From Streptosporangium sp040640155 (GTDB taxonomy: Bacteria; Actinomycetota; Actinomycetes; Streptosporangiales; Streptosporangiaceae), in NCBI RefSeq assembly GCF_040640155.1, contig NZ_JBFABE010000042.1, positions 7,475-71,474 on the forward strand: a stretch of 64,000 bases of DNA, read 5' to 3'. Shown one piece after another: positions 1 to 7,940 of this stretch. The translations under genes and the position numbers were made by a program. The notes beneath the pieces are model-generated. The model did no database searches and was not told the DNA's origin. It saw only the letters and a program-made list of their open reading frames with translations. Positions within the stretch are counted from its first letter, which is position 1; each line of letters begins with the position of its first letter.

Positions 1-257
1 TGTAGCGCCTCCATCGAGGCCGACTCTCCGAAACGCACTCTCAAAGGCGCCGCATCAAACGCGACCACCAGATCGCGCAGGCCGTATCTCTTCACCTGCC
101 CCACGGTTCTCTCCACAGTGGTTTTGATATCTTTGTCATCACCTCGTGGTACGACCTCGACAATCGGACGGATGTTGCGCTTGACCAGATCGCTCGCCTT
201 TTCCAGTGCCTGCAGGTCAGGCGAGCGGCCCTTCAGGATCGGCACGTATAACGCCAT
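1..257 (-). CDS. beta family protein (N-terminal part, runs off window)
   Basis: Reading leftward from an ATG at 257 the frame stays open to base 1, giving about 85 residues that begin MALYVPILKGRSPDLQAL. The opening YVPILKGR followed by an acidic/aromatic residue and an A-L pair is the typical start of the phage T4-like beta family (Beta_protein), small proteins often found in mobile or defence-related regions. The C-terminal part lies outside the window, so completeness cannot be judged. Its codon use is less GC-biased than the genes after 5 kb, which agrees with a position in an accessory region beside integrase debris. No biochemical function can be assigned; family membership is by N-terminal resemblance only. 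Confidence 0.6.
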   Translation of the reverse strand, partial: MALYVPILKGRSPDLQALEKASDLVKRNIRPIVEVVPRGDDKDIKTTVERTVGQVKRYGLRDLVVAFDAAPLRVRFGESASMEAL

Positions 258-600
258 GATTCGGTTCTCCGGAGGAGGTTGGCGAGCCCGTCTCCAGCGC
301 AGCGGTCCTATATCACAGGCGGCCACCTTGCTCGGTCATTCCTGACGATGAAGCCGGTCAGCGGAACCGTCAATATCCATGACGACACACTTCACGATCA
401 CGCAATTCCAGAGGTGCCAGTGAGGCTGGAGTGGTGGCAGAATAACTACGAAGTGCACAAAAACAGGAAAATCGTTCTGACATAAAACATCGGCCTGAGG
501 CCATGTTCCTTCCAATGCCGGCCCGGGCCGCCACCCACGGCGAGCAGTCGATGAAGAGGGACATCACGAGCGCGTCGGCATCAAGGGGAATCTGTCCGGC
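258..600. other. gap without a supported gene
   Basis: About 340 bases of lower GC lie between the beta-family gene and the first integrase remnant. Short open frames occur on both strands but none shows a recognisable domain, a convincing ribosome binding site or the strong third-position GC bias of genuine genes here. It probably represents decayed mobile-element DNA. Confidence 0.5.
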
Positions 601-1260
601 ATGGCCGATCGACGCGCTGAACACCGGTCACCGGCTCGCCCGTCATCATGGGCTCAGCAGATGTCCGTTGACCTCTTGCGCCTTGGCCTACAACATCCGT
701 GGCTACAAGACCGAGGTCTACAAGGCGTCAAGGTCACCGCCTATCACGTGCGCTGGCAGGCGGACGGCAGGCCCTGGAAGAAGGCGTTCCGGAACCGCGC
801 GCAGAGTGAGACCTGCCGGAGTGGTCCCGGGCGAACAGCGCGACGACCGCGGCCTGGAGCACCGCACCGAGGGGGAGAGCCGCCCGGTTCCGTGCGCCCC
901 CGAGCTTGTGACCATCATGGGCGAGCACCTCAAGATCCTTCGGCACCGGTCCGGACGGACGGATCTTCTACGGCGCTCACGGTGGTGTGCCGGCAACCAG
1001 CACCATCCACGCGTCTGGGACAAGGCCCGCCGCACGGTCCTCAGCCCGGAGGAGTACGCCTCCCCGCCGGCAAACGGGTCATGACCTCCGGTGCGCCTGC
1101 CAGCCCACCTGGCTCAACGCGGGTGTCTCGCCGAAGCAGGCAGCCGAGTGGGCGGGCAACAGCGTGAAAGTGCTCTCGCGCGCCTGCGCCAAGTGCCTTG
1201 TCGGTCAAGACGCGATCTCCAGGCACCGGATCAGGGAAGTTCCGGGGGAGTGCTTCTCGC
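601..1260 (+). pseudogene. tyrosine recombinase/integrase, degraded
   Basis: Pieces of an actinomycete phage-type integrase are spread over at least three frames. The N-terminal arm-binding-like segment is visible near 720-810 (KVTAYHVRWQADGRPWKKAF), a middle piece at about 925-1075 reads WDKARRTVLSPEEYASP, and the C-terminal piece at about 1090-1210 reads WLNAGVSPKQAAEWAGNSV then AKCLVGQD. Together they cover only about 220 codons against roughly 400 for an intact member, so there are internal deletions as well as frameshifts. The expected HxxR motif is damaged (LRCAC in place of LRHAC). It is a dead gene, probably from an integrated element of the AICE/prophage type. Confidence 0.75.
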
Positions 1261-1290
1261 GTACGCAACCCAGGTGCGGCCGTTCAGGGG

Positions 1291-2004
1291 TCAGTGGGTC
1301 GCGTCGGGCATGCGGACCGTCACGTAGGGATGTGGCTGCTCCAGCCACTCGCCGGTCAGCCACACCCCGGTGGTGTGGTCGATGACCGCGAGGAAGGCGG
1401 CTTTCCAGTCGTAGTAGGCACGACCATCGAGGTCGTTCTCGTCCTCGTCGGGGTCCTCGGGCGGGGGTTCGGCGAAGAAATCCGTCATCGCTTGCAGCCC
1501 GGGCCAGCGGGCCAGGTGGGCGTGGTGTTCCCGCTGTCCGGGGAACATCCCGTCGATCGCCAGGAGGTGCTCGCCTCCGGCTGCAAAGCTCAGCTGGTTG
1601 TTGGCGTTGACGTCCCACCAGGCGCTGTAGACGTGAGCCCCCTCACTGAGCCGCCGAAGCACGACAGGCTCCGTCCCGAGGGAGTCCCACTCGAAGAGAA
1701 CGGTGGTCGGGCCGCATCGATCGACGAACACAGGATAGGCGTCGCGTTCGGGCGGTCCGACGGCTTCGAACGACGCCGGTTCGTGCAGCCGGTAGGGGGT
1801 GTTTCCGGCCAGCCGGGCAGCGGCCTGGTCCAGGGTGAGCGCTCGTCCGTCTTCGGGGACCACCACCGTCCAGCACATGCTCACACCGAGCCACTGCCTG
1901 CTGTTCATCAGTCGCCGGTAGTACTCGCGCAGGTCGGCGGGCGGCGGCTGTTCGGTGTTCAAGCGGGGCCTCTTCACTCGGCGGGAACGGATCGTCGAGA
2001 TCAT
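1291..2004 (-). CDS. DUF6461 family protein
   Basis: A 237-residue acidic cytoplasmic protein with no signal peptide or membrane segment. The order of features, a Trp-containing SMCWTVVV strand, a DQAAARLAG segment, a middle section ending in WDSLGTEPVVLRRLSEG, and an AFLAVIDHTTGVWLTGEWLE end, resembles the actinomycete DUF6461 family, whose function is unknown. The start is uncertain: the frame reaches 2004, but an ATG at about residue 33 (MNSRQWLGV) would also retain the conserved part. It is the only apparently intact gene between three broken integrases, so it is probably cargo of a lost element. Name by resemblance; no role inferred. Confidence 0.65.
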   Translation of the reverse strand: MISTIRSRRVKRPRLNTEQPPPADLREYYRRLMNSRQWLGVSMCWTVVVPEDGRALTLDQAAARLAGNTPYRLHEPASFEAVGPPERDAYPVFVDRCGPTTVLFEWDSLGTEPVVLRRLSEGAHVYSAWWDVNANNQLSFAAGGEHLLAIDGMFPGQREHHAHLARWPGLQAMTDFFAEPPPEDPDEDENDLDGRAYYDWKAAFLAVIDHTTGVWLTGEWLEQPHPYVTVRMPDATH

Positions 2005-2034
2005 CCCAGAGGCATGGCGGAACCGGCCATGCCA

Positions 2035-2225
2035 GGTGGGCGGACGCGCTCAAGGAGATGGGCGTCAAGGGCCTGCACTTCCACGACCTGCGACACACCG
2101 GCAACACGCTGGCCGCGCGATCGAGGGCGCGCCTGGCCGGCCTCAAGGCTCGGATGGGATACGACAGTGACCTGGCCGCGTCGATCTACCGGCACGCCAC
2201 GCCGTCGCGGCTCTGCCGATGCCTC
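2035..2225 (+). pseudogene. tyrosine recombinase C-terminal fragment
   Basis: A 60-residue stretch reads GLHFHDLRHTGNTLA followed by LKARMGYDSDLAASIYRHAT. This is the catalytic C-terminus of an integrase, with the HxxR motif intact and the final Tyr (YRHAT) in place, but with no N-terminal or core domain and with a damaged linker between the two blocks. It abuts the next integrase remnant and is a separate, unrelated copy because the C-terminal sequences differ. Confidence 0.7.
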
Positions 2226-2941
2226 CCCGGCTCAACACCGACGAGGGCCGTACGCTCACGATCGACCAGTCGCACAGGCTTCTCGACGAGGTCGCGGAGC
2301 ATCGAATGGGGGCGCTCGTCCTCCTGGCGCTCGTCTTCGGCCTTCGCCGCGGTGAGGCTCTCGGGCTGATGTGGAGCGGCTTCGACCCGGAGGCCAGAAC
2401 CCTGCGTGTGGCGCACGCGGTGAAACGGATCAAGAACCGTACCCCCGGCGCGGAACGCAAGACCAAGCTCGTGATCACCGAACTCAAGACCAGGAAGTCA
2501 CGCCGTACGCTCTGCCTGACGCCCGAGTTGGTCGACGCGCTCAAGCGGCATCGGGCCGTGCACAACGCGGAACGTCTCCAGCCCGGGGAGGAGTGGACCG
2601 AAACGGGTTGATCTTCCCCTCGATGCTCGGCAATCCGTCCGACCCCGACACCTTCTCCCACCTGTTCTCGAAGCTGGCGCGGAAGGCCGGCCTCGGTTCA
2701 CTGGCACCCGCACGAGCTGCGGCACTCCGGGGCCTCGCTCATGCTCGCCCAGGGCACGCCGCCGCACGTCGTCTCCGACGTCCTCGGGCACGCCGGCATC
2801 GCGATCACCAAGGATGTCTACGGGCATCTGACGGAGGGGGACAAGCGGGCGGCGTCGGCGGCGATCTCCGGGGCTCTGCTGGGCAGGTCAGCGCCTTTGG
2901 CTCCCAGGTTGGCTTCCACAGACACCGAAGAGACCGGCTGA
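2219..2941 (+). pseudogene. tyrosine recombinase/integrase, frameshifted, N-truncated
   Basis: The catalytic domain is recognisable over three frames: 2219-2611 carries GLRRGEALGL with the first catalytic Arg and a KTRKSRRTL lysine strand; 2605-2700 continues with LIFPSMLGNPSDPDTF; 2700-2941 carries HPHELRHSG (HxxR), VLGHAGIAITKDVYGH (His and catalytic Tyr) and the C-terminal tail. All catalytic residues survive, yet single-base shifts near 2608 and 2697 break the frame and the arm- and core-binding domains are missing. It lies directly before the tRNA-Arg 3' duplicate at 3001, the usual place of an integrase next to its attachment site. Confidence 0.8.
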
Positions 2942-2952
2942 GCGACACAACG

Positions 2953-2995
2953 AAAAAGGCCCCTGACGGCGTAATACCTGTTCAGGGGCCTTCTT
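2953..2995 (-). terminator. rho-independent hairpin beside the left att copy
   Basis: Arms 2956-2966 and 2982-2992 (aaggcccctga / tcaggggcctt) form an 11-bp stem; read on the minus strand it is followed by a TTTTT run at 2957-2953. It occupies the same position relative to the truncated tRNA copy as the terminator at 4944-4976 does to the intact tRNA-Arg. Confidence 0.75.
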
Positions 2996-3000
2996 GCATG

Positions 3001-3044
3001 TGTGCGGCCGGAGGTACTCGAAACCCCAGCCTTCTGATCCATAG
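3001..3044 (-). repeat. att site: duplicate of the 3' half of tRNA-Arg
   Basis: These 44 bases match 4984-5027 with two mismatches (3029 and 3041). In tRNA orientation the identity begins at the first base of the anticodon loop and runs through the T-arm to the 3' end, so it is a truncated tRNA copy as left by a tyrosine recombinase. The integrase remnant ending at 2941 is adjacent. Confidence 0.8.
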
Positions 3045-3103
3045 GGAAGGGCAGATGCCTCGTCCAGGGCATCCAGCCCTGCTCAGATGGTGGTTGCGGG
3101 CCG

Positions 3104-3295
3104 ATGGAGGGCGATCCTGTAAGGCGGTGTTGTGATGACGCCGAAGGGCAGAAGCTGCAGCAGATCGTCCGCCGGGGCAGCACCGGTTCGGTCCGGTACC
3201 GGCGGGCGATGATCGTGTTGGCTTCGGCCGGGGGGAACACCGTCGCGGTGATCGCGCGCCTGGTGGCCGCCGATGAGGACACCGTCCGCGCGCAG
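3104..3295 (+). pseudogene. IS630-family transposase N-terminal remnant
   Basis: The reading frame gives GQKLQQIVRRGSTGSVRYRR, then AMIVLASAGGN and ARLVAADEDTVR, the N-terminal helix-turn-helix region of IS630-type transposases of actinomycetes. The match stops near 3295, where the expected DVIHRFNE continuation is lost, and the DDE catalytic domain is absent. It sits between the att copy and the two secreted repeat genes. Confidence 0.75.
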
Positions 3296-3347
3296 GCTCT
3301 GCCCCTGGCCGCGCAGGAGCAGAGCCATGTCGCAGCGTGGCCTCGGG

Positions 3348-3917
3348 TCAGTCCGTGAAGACCAGCTTGGAGTACTGGTATTGGGTCTTGCCGTTCTCGT
3401 CGCCGTTATGGACCCGGCCCGTCATGACCTGGTTGGAGGGTGCCATCGAGGTGTGGCTGCTCTCCTTGTACTGGTCGCTCCAGATCGGGCCGGTCACCTT
3501 CACCTGGCGGTTCTGCCAGTACAGTGCGGCGGTGCGGTACCTCGTGGGGCCGTTCTCGTCCTTCTCGTGCCATCTGCCGACCAGCACCTGGTCGGCCGGG
3601 GCGACGATATAGCCCTCGCTCTCCTTGCGGGGCTGGGTCCAGTCACCGGAGTACACGAAGACCTGCTGCCCGTTGATGTAGATCGTTCCGCAGTAGTACG
3701 TGGTCGGGGCGTTCTCATTGCCGACGTGCCTGCGGCCGGTGAGCACCTGGTTCACCGGGCAGATGAACTGGGAGTTCTTCTCGGACGGCATCGTCTGGGT
3801 GTAATCGGCCCGGACCTCGATCGTGTAATCGGCGGCCGCTGCGGGAGAACCCATGGTCACGGCCGCCAGCGCGGCGACGGCCAGCGCGGCGGACACGGTC
3901 GTGCGGTGATTCGTCAT
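3348..3917 (-). CDS. secreted protein with three GRxHxGDENG repeats (copy A)
   Basis: A 189-residue protein with a clear Sec signal peptide (TVSAALAVAALAAVTMG, likely cleavage after SPAAAA near residue 29). The mature part consists of three units of about 50 residues, each centred on a motif: QVLTGRRHVGNEN, QVLVGRWHEKDENG and QVMTGRVHNGDENG, followed by a T-x-Y strand. Two cysteines (FICP and YYCG) flank the first unit and could form a disulfide. I do not recognise a characterised family; the regular repeat suggests a small beta-rich or carbohydrate-binding-like fold, which is inference. The neighbouring gene at 3956-4531 is a diverged paralogue, 38 bases upstream in the same direction, so the pair arose by tandem duplication. 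Confidence 0.85.
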   Translation of the reverse strand: MTNHRTTVSAALAVAALAAVTMGSPAAAADYTIEVRADYTQTMPSEKNSQFICPVNQVLTGRRHVGNENAPTTYYCGTIYINGQQVFVYSGDWTQPRKESEGYIVAPADQVLVGRWHEKDENGPTRYRTAALYWQNRQVKVTGPIWSDQYKESSHTSMAPSNQVMTGRVHNGDENGKTQYQYSKLVFTD

Positions 3918-3955
3918 CGTCTTTCCTTCTTTCTCGTACCAGTACGTCTGCGGGT

Positions 3956-4531
3956 TCAGCCCGCGAAGGTCACCGTCGAGTACTGGTACTGGGTCTTGCC
4001 GTTCTCGTCCCCGAGGTGCAGGCGGCCGGTCATGACCTGGTTGTGTCCGGCGGTCCAGGAGTGGTTGTTCTCCTTGTGGATGCCGCTCCAGGTCTTGTTG
4101 ATCAACTGCACCTGCCGGCCCTGCCAGAACAGCGTCGCGGGGCGGTACCGCGTCATGCCGTTCTCGTCACCGGTGTGCATCCGCCCGGCGATCGCGACGC
4201 TCCCCAGGGTGGGTTCGTAGAAGGAGTCCTTCTCCTTCATCTGCGTACTCCAGTCGAGCAGCGACACCCTGACCTGCTCACCGTTGATGAAGATGAAGCT
4301 GCAGGAATACGTGGTGTCGGCGTTCTCATCGCCGTAGTGGCTGCGACCGGTGAGCACCTGGTTCGTCGGGCAGGTGAAATTCGACCGCCACTCCTTCACC
4401 GTCTCGACGTGAGCGCGCTGAACGCTGATCGTCACCGCCGAGGCCGACGCCGCCGAGACGGGCGCCATCGCCACGATCGCCAGCGCGGCTACCGCCGTCG
4501 CGACGGGCATGGCCTTACGAAACATTCCCAT
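3956..4531 (-). CDS. secreted protein with three GRxHxGDENG repeats (copy B)
   Basis: A 191-residue paralogue of the 3348-3917 product. The signal peptide is MFRKAMPVATAVAALAIVAM with cleavage probably after SAASA near residue 32. The three repeats read QVLTGRSHYGDEN, VAIAGRMHTGDENG and QVMTGRLHLGDENG; both copies end in an almost identical third unit (GDENGKTQYQYS) and both keep the Cys pair around repeat one (FTCP, YSCS). An ATG at 4531 follows an AT-richer stretch that probably contains the promoter for both genes. Function unknown. The conserved His, Asp, Glu and Asn in each unit could form repeated ligand or metal sites, which is only a suggestion. Confidence 0.85.
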   Translation of the reverse strand: MGMFRKAMPVATAVAALAIVAMAPVSAASASAVTISVQRAHVETVKEWRSNFTCPTNQVLTGRSHYGDENADTTYSCSFIFINGEQVRVSLLDWSTQMKEKDSFYEPTLGSVAIAGRMHTGDENGMTRYRPATLFWQGRQVQLINKTWSGIHKENNHSWTAGHNQVMTGRLHLGDENGKTQYQYSTVTFAG

Positions 4532-4940
4532 GCTTGCTGGATCCCCCTGTGTTGCCGCGAATGGATCTCATCCGCCCCACAGGTCTAAAAGATCACGCTT
4601 GGAAACGACTAGGACTTGACTTGGGCGGGTGAGGGGCAGCCCCTCTTACCTGAGCGCTCCTGTTCAACCCACTCCCGCAGAGCGGCAATGCATCGGTCTT
4701 CGTGCTCGGACCGGTTCTCCCACCGCGCCTCCTCGCGCCAGCCGGACGTGTAGGACACATCCAACCGACGCCGGCGGCTACACGCGAGACCGGTGAAGGT
4801 TTCCGGTCACAGCACCAGGTTCTGGCCCTCGACGATCGTCGTTCTCGCTCCGAGCGCGACGCCCCGACCTTGACGCGCGCTGTTCGCAGGAGATCGCCTG
4901 TGTGAGCTCGCGTTGCTGTACGGAGCTGCTGTACAGGCAC
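4532..4940. other. gap without a supported gene
   Basis: About 400 bases between the secreted repeat genes and the tRNA-Arg terminator. The part next to 4531 probably holds the promoter of the repeat genes. The remaining open frames lack domains and look like shadows. Nothing else is supported. Confidence 0.5.
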
Positions 4941-4943
4941 GAA

Positions 4944-4976
4944 AAAGGCCCTCCGGGATCATCCCGGAGGGCCTTT
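4944..4976 (-). terminator. rho-independent terminator of tRNA-Arg
   Basis: A perfect inverted repeat with 16-base arms (aaaggccctccgggat / atcccggagggccttt) and almost no spacer forms a strong stem; on the minus strand it is followed by a T run (TTTTTC). It lies 10 bases beyond the mature 3' end of tRNA-Arg. Confidence 0.9.
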
Positions 4977-4985
4977 GACCTGCTG

Positions 4986-5058
4986 TGCGGCCGGAGGTAC
5001 TCGAAACCCCAACCTTCTGATCCGTAGTCAGATGCTCTATCCATTGAGCTACGGCCGC
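4986..5058 (-). tRNA. tRNA-Arg(ACG)
   Basis: Read leftward from 5058 the 73 bases fold as a complete cloverleaf: acceptor GCGGCCG/CGGCCGC, D-stem GCTC/GAGC, anticodon stem TCTGA/TCAGA with loop CTACGGA (anticodon ACG), five-base variable loop, T-stem with loop TTCGAGT and discriminator A. CCA is not encoded. A TATGCT hexamer at 5078-5073 is a plausible -10. Its 3' half is duplicated at 3001-3044, so this is the attachment site of an integrated element; the intact copy on the right retains the chromosomal promoter. Confidence 0.95.
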
Positions 5059-5372
5059 TCGCTGCGTAAGCAAGCATAGCGGGTTTTGGGCGATGCCTCG
5101 AACCGGTTACCGATCCGCCCGTGTTCGGGACGCCGGAGCCGGATTCGCCGGTGCCGCCGGAGAAGGAGGAAGTGGCTGCCGAACAGGGTGATCTTCAGGC
5201 CGCGGTGCCGGAAGAACGAGACCCCCTGCCGGAAGGCCCCTCCCGTCTTGGAAGGTGGACCGTCCCGGGCGTGGGGGCGTCGGCGCCGGTGAGCCGGGCT
5301 ACATCCTTGTGTGTACGACCTACCCGTCCCGCGCCCGATCCGCCCGGTCGGCCGGGGTGATGAGATGGGGGC
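5059..5372. other. tRNA promoter region and otherwise empty gap
   Basis: The left end holds the likely -10 of tRNA-Arg. The rest, up to the kinase start, contains open frames on both strands with no recognisable domain. The bases 5 to 20 before 5373 are G-rich and may act as a weak ribosome binding site for the kinase. Confidence 0.45.
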
Positions 5373-6503
5373 ATGAGACGAGACGACGCGCTGTGGGCCG
5401 TGGCGTGTTTCGTCGCGGCCGTCGTCCTTCTCGCCGCGGGAGCCTACGAGCACCGGTGGGCCCCGGCGTACCTGTTCCTCGGGCCGCTGGTGATCACGTG
5501 CGCGGGGGTCGCGGTACGGCGGACCAGGCCGTTGCTCTCGCTCGGGCTGGGGGTCGTGGCCTTCGTCGGGGACTTCGCCATGGGCCCGTCCCTGGGCACA
5601 GTGCTGATCATCACGGACAACCTGTACGCCGGTGTCAGGTACGGCCCCCGGTCGCTGGGCCGGCGGATGCTCATCATCACCTCGGTGATCGCGGTCCTGG
5701 CGGGCGTGCTGGGAGGGGCCCTCCTGAGGCAGTGGGCGGCCGCCGCCATCTTCCTGGTGCAGGCGGGCCTGGTCGGGGTGACCCCCGTCTTCACCGCGAT
5801 GCTCGTGAGGCAGCTGGAGGAGCAGGCGGTGGCCGAGCGCGCGAGGGCCGAGCAGGTGGCGCGGCTGGCGGAGCTGGACCGGGCGGCGGCGGTGCAGGCC
5901 GAGCGGACACGGATGGCGCGGGAACTGCACGACATGATCGCAAATCACTTCAGTGCGATCGCCATCCAGTCCACCGCCGTCCTCTCCCGCCGGGATCTCG
6001 AGGCGCGAAGGGTACGCGAGGTGCTGGAGTCGATCAGGGAGAACAGCGTCGAGGGTATGGCGGAGATGCGTTCCATGATCGGACTGCTCCGCCAGGACGG
6101 CGAGGAGCCGGAGGCGACGCGGAGGCGGGTCGCCGAGGTCGGGGAACTGGTCGAACGGGCCCGGGAGGCCGGGCTCGACGTGCGCCTCCGGGTGGACGGC
6201 GCCCCCGGGGACCTGCCCGCCGCGGTGGACCTGGCCGGGTACCGGATCGTCCAGGAGTCGCTCACCAACGCGCTCAAGCACGGCGGCAAGGTCGCGGAGG
6301 TGGTGATCGGCTACCGGCCCGGCCTGATCACCCTGGTCGTGGACAACCCGCTCGGTGACGCGACGCGGGGGCTTCCCGGCGCGGGTACGGGGATCGTCGG
6401 CATGCGGGAGCGTACGGTCCTGGTGGGCGGCGTCTTCGAGGCCGGACCGTACGACGACGGCTGGCGCGTCCGCGCCGAGTTGCCCACCCGGGAGAGCGCA
6501 TGA
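5373..6503 (+). CDS. NarL-type sensor histidine kinase
   Basis: A 376-residue membrane kinase. About the first 150 residues hold several hydrophobic segments (e.g. ALWAVACFVAAVVLLAAG and the segment ending TCAGVAV), then a helical linker rich in Glu/Arg/Ala leads to the dimerisation domain with the phosphoacceptor His in ARELHDMIANHFSAI (about His 185), the HisKA_3 signature. The C-terminal HATPase has the N-box YRIVQESLTNALKHGG and the G-box GTGIVGMRERT. The signal is unknown because there is no extracytoplasmic domain of note. It overlaps the response regulator by four bases (ATGA), a translationally coupled two-component operon. The regulated genes cannot be read from the sequence. Confidence 0.93.
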   Translation: MRRDDALWAVACFVAAVVLLAAGAYEHRWAPAYLFLGPLVITCAGVAVRRTRPLLSLGLGVVAFVGDFAMGPSLGTVLIITDNLYAGVRYGPRSLGRRMLIITSVIAVLAGVLGGALLRQWAAAAIFLVQAGLVGVTPVFTAMLVRQLEEQAVAERARAEQVARLAELDRAAAVQAERTRMARELHDMIANHFSAIAIQSTAVLSRRDLEARRVREVLESIRENSVEGMAEMRSMIGLLRQDGEEPEATRRRVAEVGELVERAREAGLDVRLRVDGAPGDLPAAVDLAGYRIVQESLTNALKHGGKVAEVVIGYRPGLITLVVDNPLGDATRGLPGAGTGIVGMRERTVLVGGVFEAGPYDDGWRVRAELPTRESA

Positions 6504-7135
6504 CCATCCGAGTTCTCGTCGCCGACGACCACGCCGCGGTCCGTGCCGGAATCGTCCTCATTCTCGACGGCCACCGGGACATCGAGGTCGTCGGCCAGGC
6601 GTCCGACGGGGAGCAGGCCGTCGCGATGGCCCGCGACCTCCGTCCCGACGTGGTGCTGATGGACGTCCGGATGCCCCGGCTCGACGGGATCTCCGCGACG
6701 CGTGAGCTGAGCGGGATCACCGACGTGCTGATCCTCACCACGTTCGACATCGACGAGTACGTCTTCGGCGCGCTCCGTGCCGGGGCCGCCGGGTTCCTGC
6801 TGAAGAACACCGACGCCGACGCGCTGGTCCAGGCGGTGCGGCTGGTGGCCGCGGGCGAGGGGCTCATCGCGCCGGCGGTCACCCGGCGGCTGATCTCCGC
6901 CTTCGGCGCGTCGGTTCCGCAGCGCACGTCGTACGAGATCGGCGTCCTCACGCCGCGCGAGCGTGAGGTGCTGGCCTGCATCGGGCGGGGCATGTCGAAC
7001 ATGGAGATCTCGGTGGAGCTGGACATGGCCGAGGCGACGACGAAGACCCACGTCAGCCGGTTGCTCAACAAGCTGGGGCTGCGAAGCCGCGTCCAGGCCG
7101 CGATCCTCGCCCAGGAACTCTCCACGGAGAGGTGA
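6500..7135 (+). CDS. NarL/LuxR-type response regulator
   Basis: A 211-residue partner of the preceding kinase. The receiver domain (residues 1-120) has the acidic pair DD at 9-10, the phosphoacceptor Asp in VVLMDVRMP (Asp 55), the conserved Thr in ILTTFD and Lys in FLLKN. The C-terminal LuxR helix-turn-helix starts at LTPREREVLACIGRG and includes the recognition helix region TTKTHVSRLLNKLGL. Start overlaps the kinase stop by four bases, implying coupled translation and a dedicated pair. No target promoter can be identified; the adjacent downstream gene is convergent and need not be a target. Confidence 0.95.
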   Translation: MTIRVLVADDHAAVRAGIVLILDGHRDIEVVGQASDGEQAVAMARDLRPDVVLMDVRMPRLDGISATRELSGITDVLILTTFDIDEYVFGALRAGAAGFLLKNTDADALVQAVRLVAAGEGLIAPAVTRRLISAFGASVPQRTSYEIGVLTPREREVLACIGRGMSNMEISVELDMAEATTKTHVSRLLNKLGLRSRVQAAILAQELSTER

Positions 7136-7194
7136 GCCCGCGCGACGGTGGGGGCGCGGGACGGCGCGCCGGGGCGTTCCCGGCCGGTCCCCGG

Positions 7195-7323
7195 CGATCG
7201 GGAGGTCTCGGCCGGGATGCGGGGGAAGGGCTCCGCGATCGGGAGGTCTCGGCCCGGACGCAGGGGAAGAGCGCCTCCAGGGTCAGGAGGTCTCGGCCGG
7301 GATGTAGAGGGAGAGGGTCTCCG
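7195..7323 (+). repeat. degenerate tandem repeat of the maoC 3' end
   Basis: Three related units of 41-44 bases each contain ggaggtctcgg (at 7201, 7242 and 7286) followed by a G-rich stretch and a ctccgcg-like end. The third copy is the real end of the MaoC gene including its stop codon; the other two lie just downstream of the stop. Confidence 0.7.
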
Positions 7324-7747
7324 CGACGCAGGCGGGCTTGTCACGGCCCTCGATCTCCACGGTCATCCGCATGTTCGACAGATAGCCCGACGGGGTGCCC
7401 TTGAGGTCGATGAGTTCGGCACCGGCGCGGATCCGGGAGCCGACCGGGATCGGCGAGGGGAAACGGACCTTGTTCAGCCCGTAGTTGATCCCCATCGCCA
7501 GGCCGTTCACCCGGAACAGCTGCGACATGAAGAAGGGCAGCAGCGACAGGCTCAGGTACCCGTGGGCGATGGTGGCCCCGAAGGGGCCCTGCGCGGCCTT
7601 CTCGACGTCCACGTGGATCCACTGGTGGTCGTGGGTCGCGTCGGCGAACAGGTTGACCTGCTCCTGGGTGACCTCGTGCCAGTCGGTGTGGCCGAGGTGT
7701 TCCCCGACGGCGGCCTTGATCTCGGTGATGTTGGCGAAAATCCTCAT
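7283..7747 (-). CDS. MaoC-type (R)-enoyl-CoA hydratase
   Basis: A 154-residue hot-dog-fold protein. The hydratase motif is FADATHDHQWIHVD, with catalytic Asp 36 and His 41 in the D-x4-H spacing of (R)-specific enoyl-CoA hydratases, followed by GPFGATIAHGYLSLSL, the conserved substrate-binding helix. The length is that of a single-domain R-hydratase (about 150). It would hydrate trans-2-enoyl-CoA to (R)-3-hydroxyacyl-CoA in the cytoplasm. ATG at 7747 starts with MRIFANITEIKAAVG. It stands alone, convergent with the response regulator, and its 3' end has been copied in tandem. Confidence 0.93.
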   Translation of the reverse strand: MRIFANITEIKAAVGEHLGHTDWHEVTQEQVNLFADATHDHQWIHVDVEKAAQGPFGATIAHGYLSLSLLPFFMSQLFRVNGLAMGINYGLNKVRFPSPIPVGSRIRAGAELIDLKGTPSGYLSNMRMTVEIEGRDKPACVAETLSLYIPAETS

Positions 7748-7940
7748 GCGCGGAACTTTATTCCGTTGCGGGCGCGGCGAGAAGATCCCGGGGCCTGCGT
7801 CCCGGCCGGCGGACGCGTCCTGCGGCTCGCGTCACTTCCGGACAGCTCTCTTCCTTTTTCCGTACAGTCCGTATCTGGTTTTCGCCGCACGGCCCGCGAC
7901 GTAACATCGGCCGTTCACGCCGATTGCCTAGCGTGCCGCC

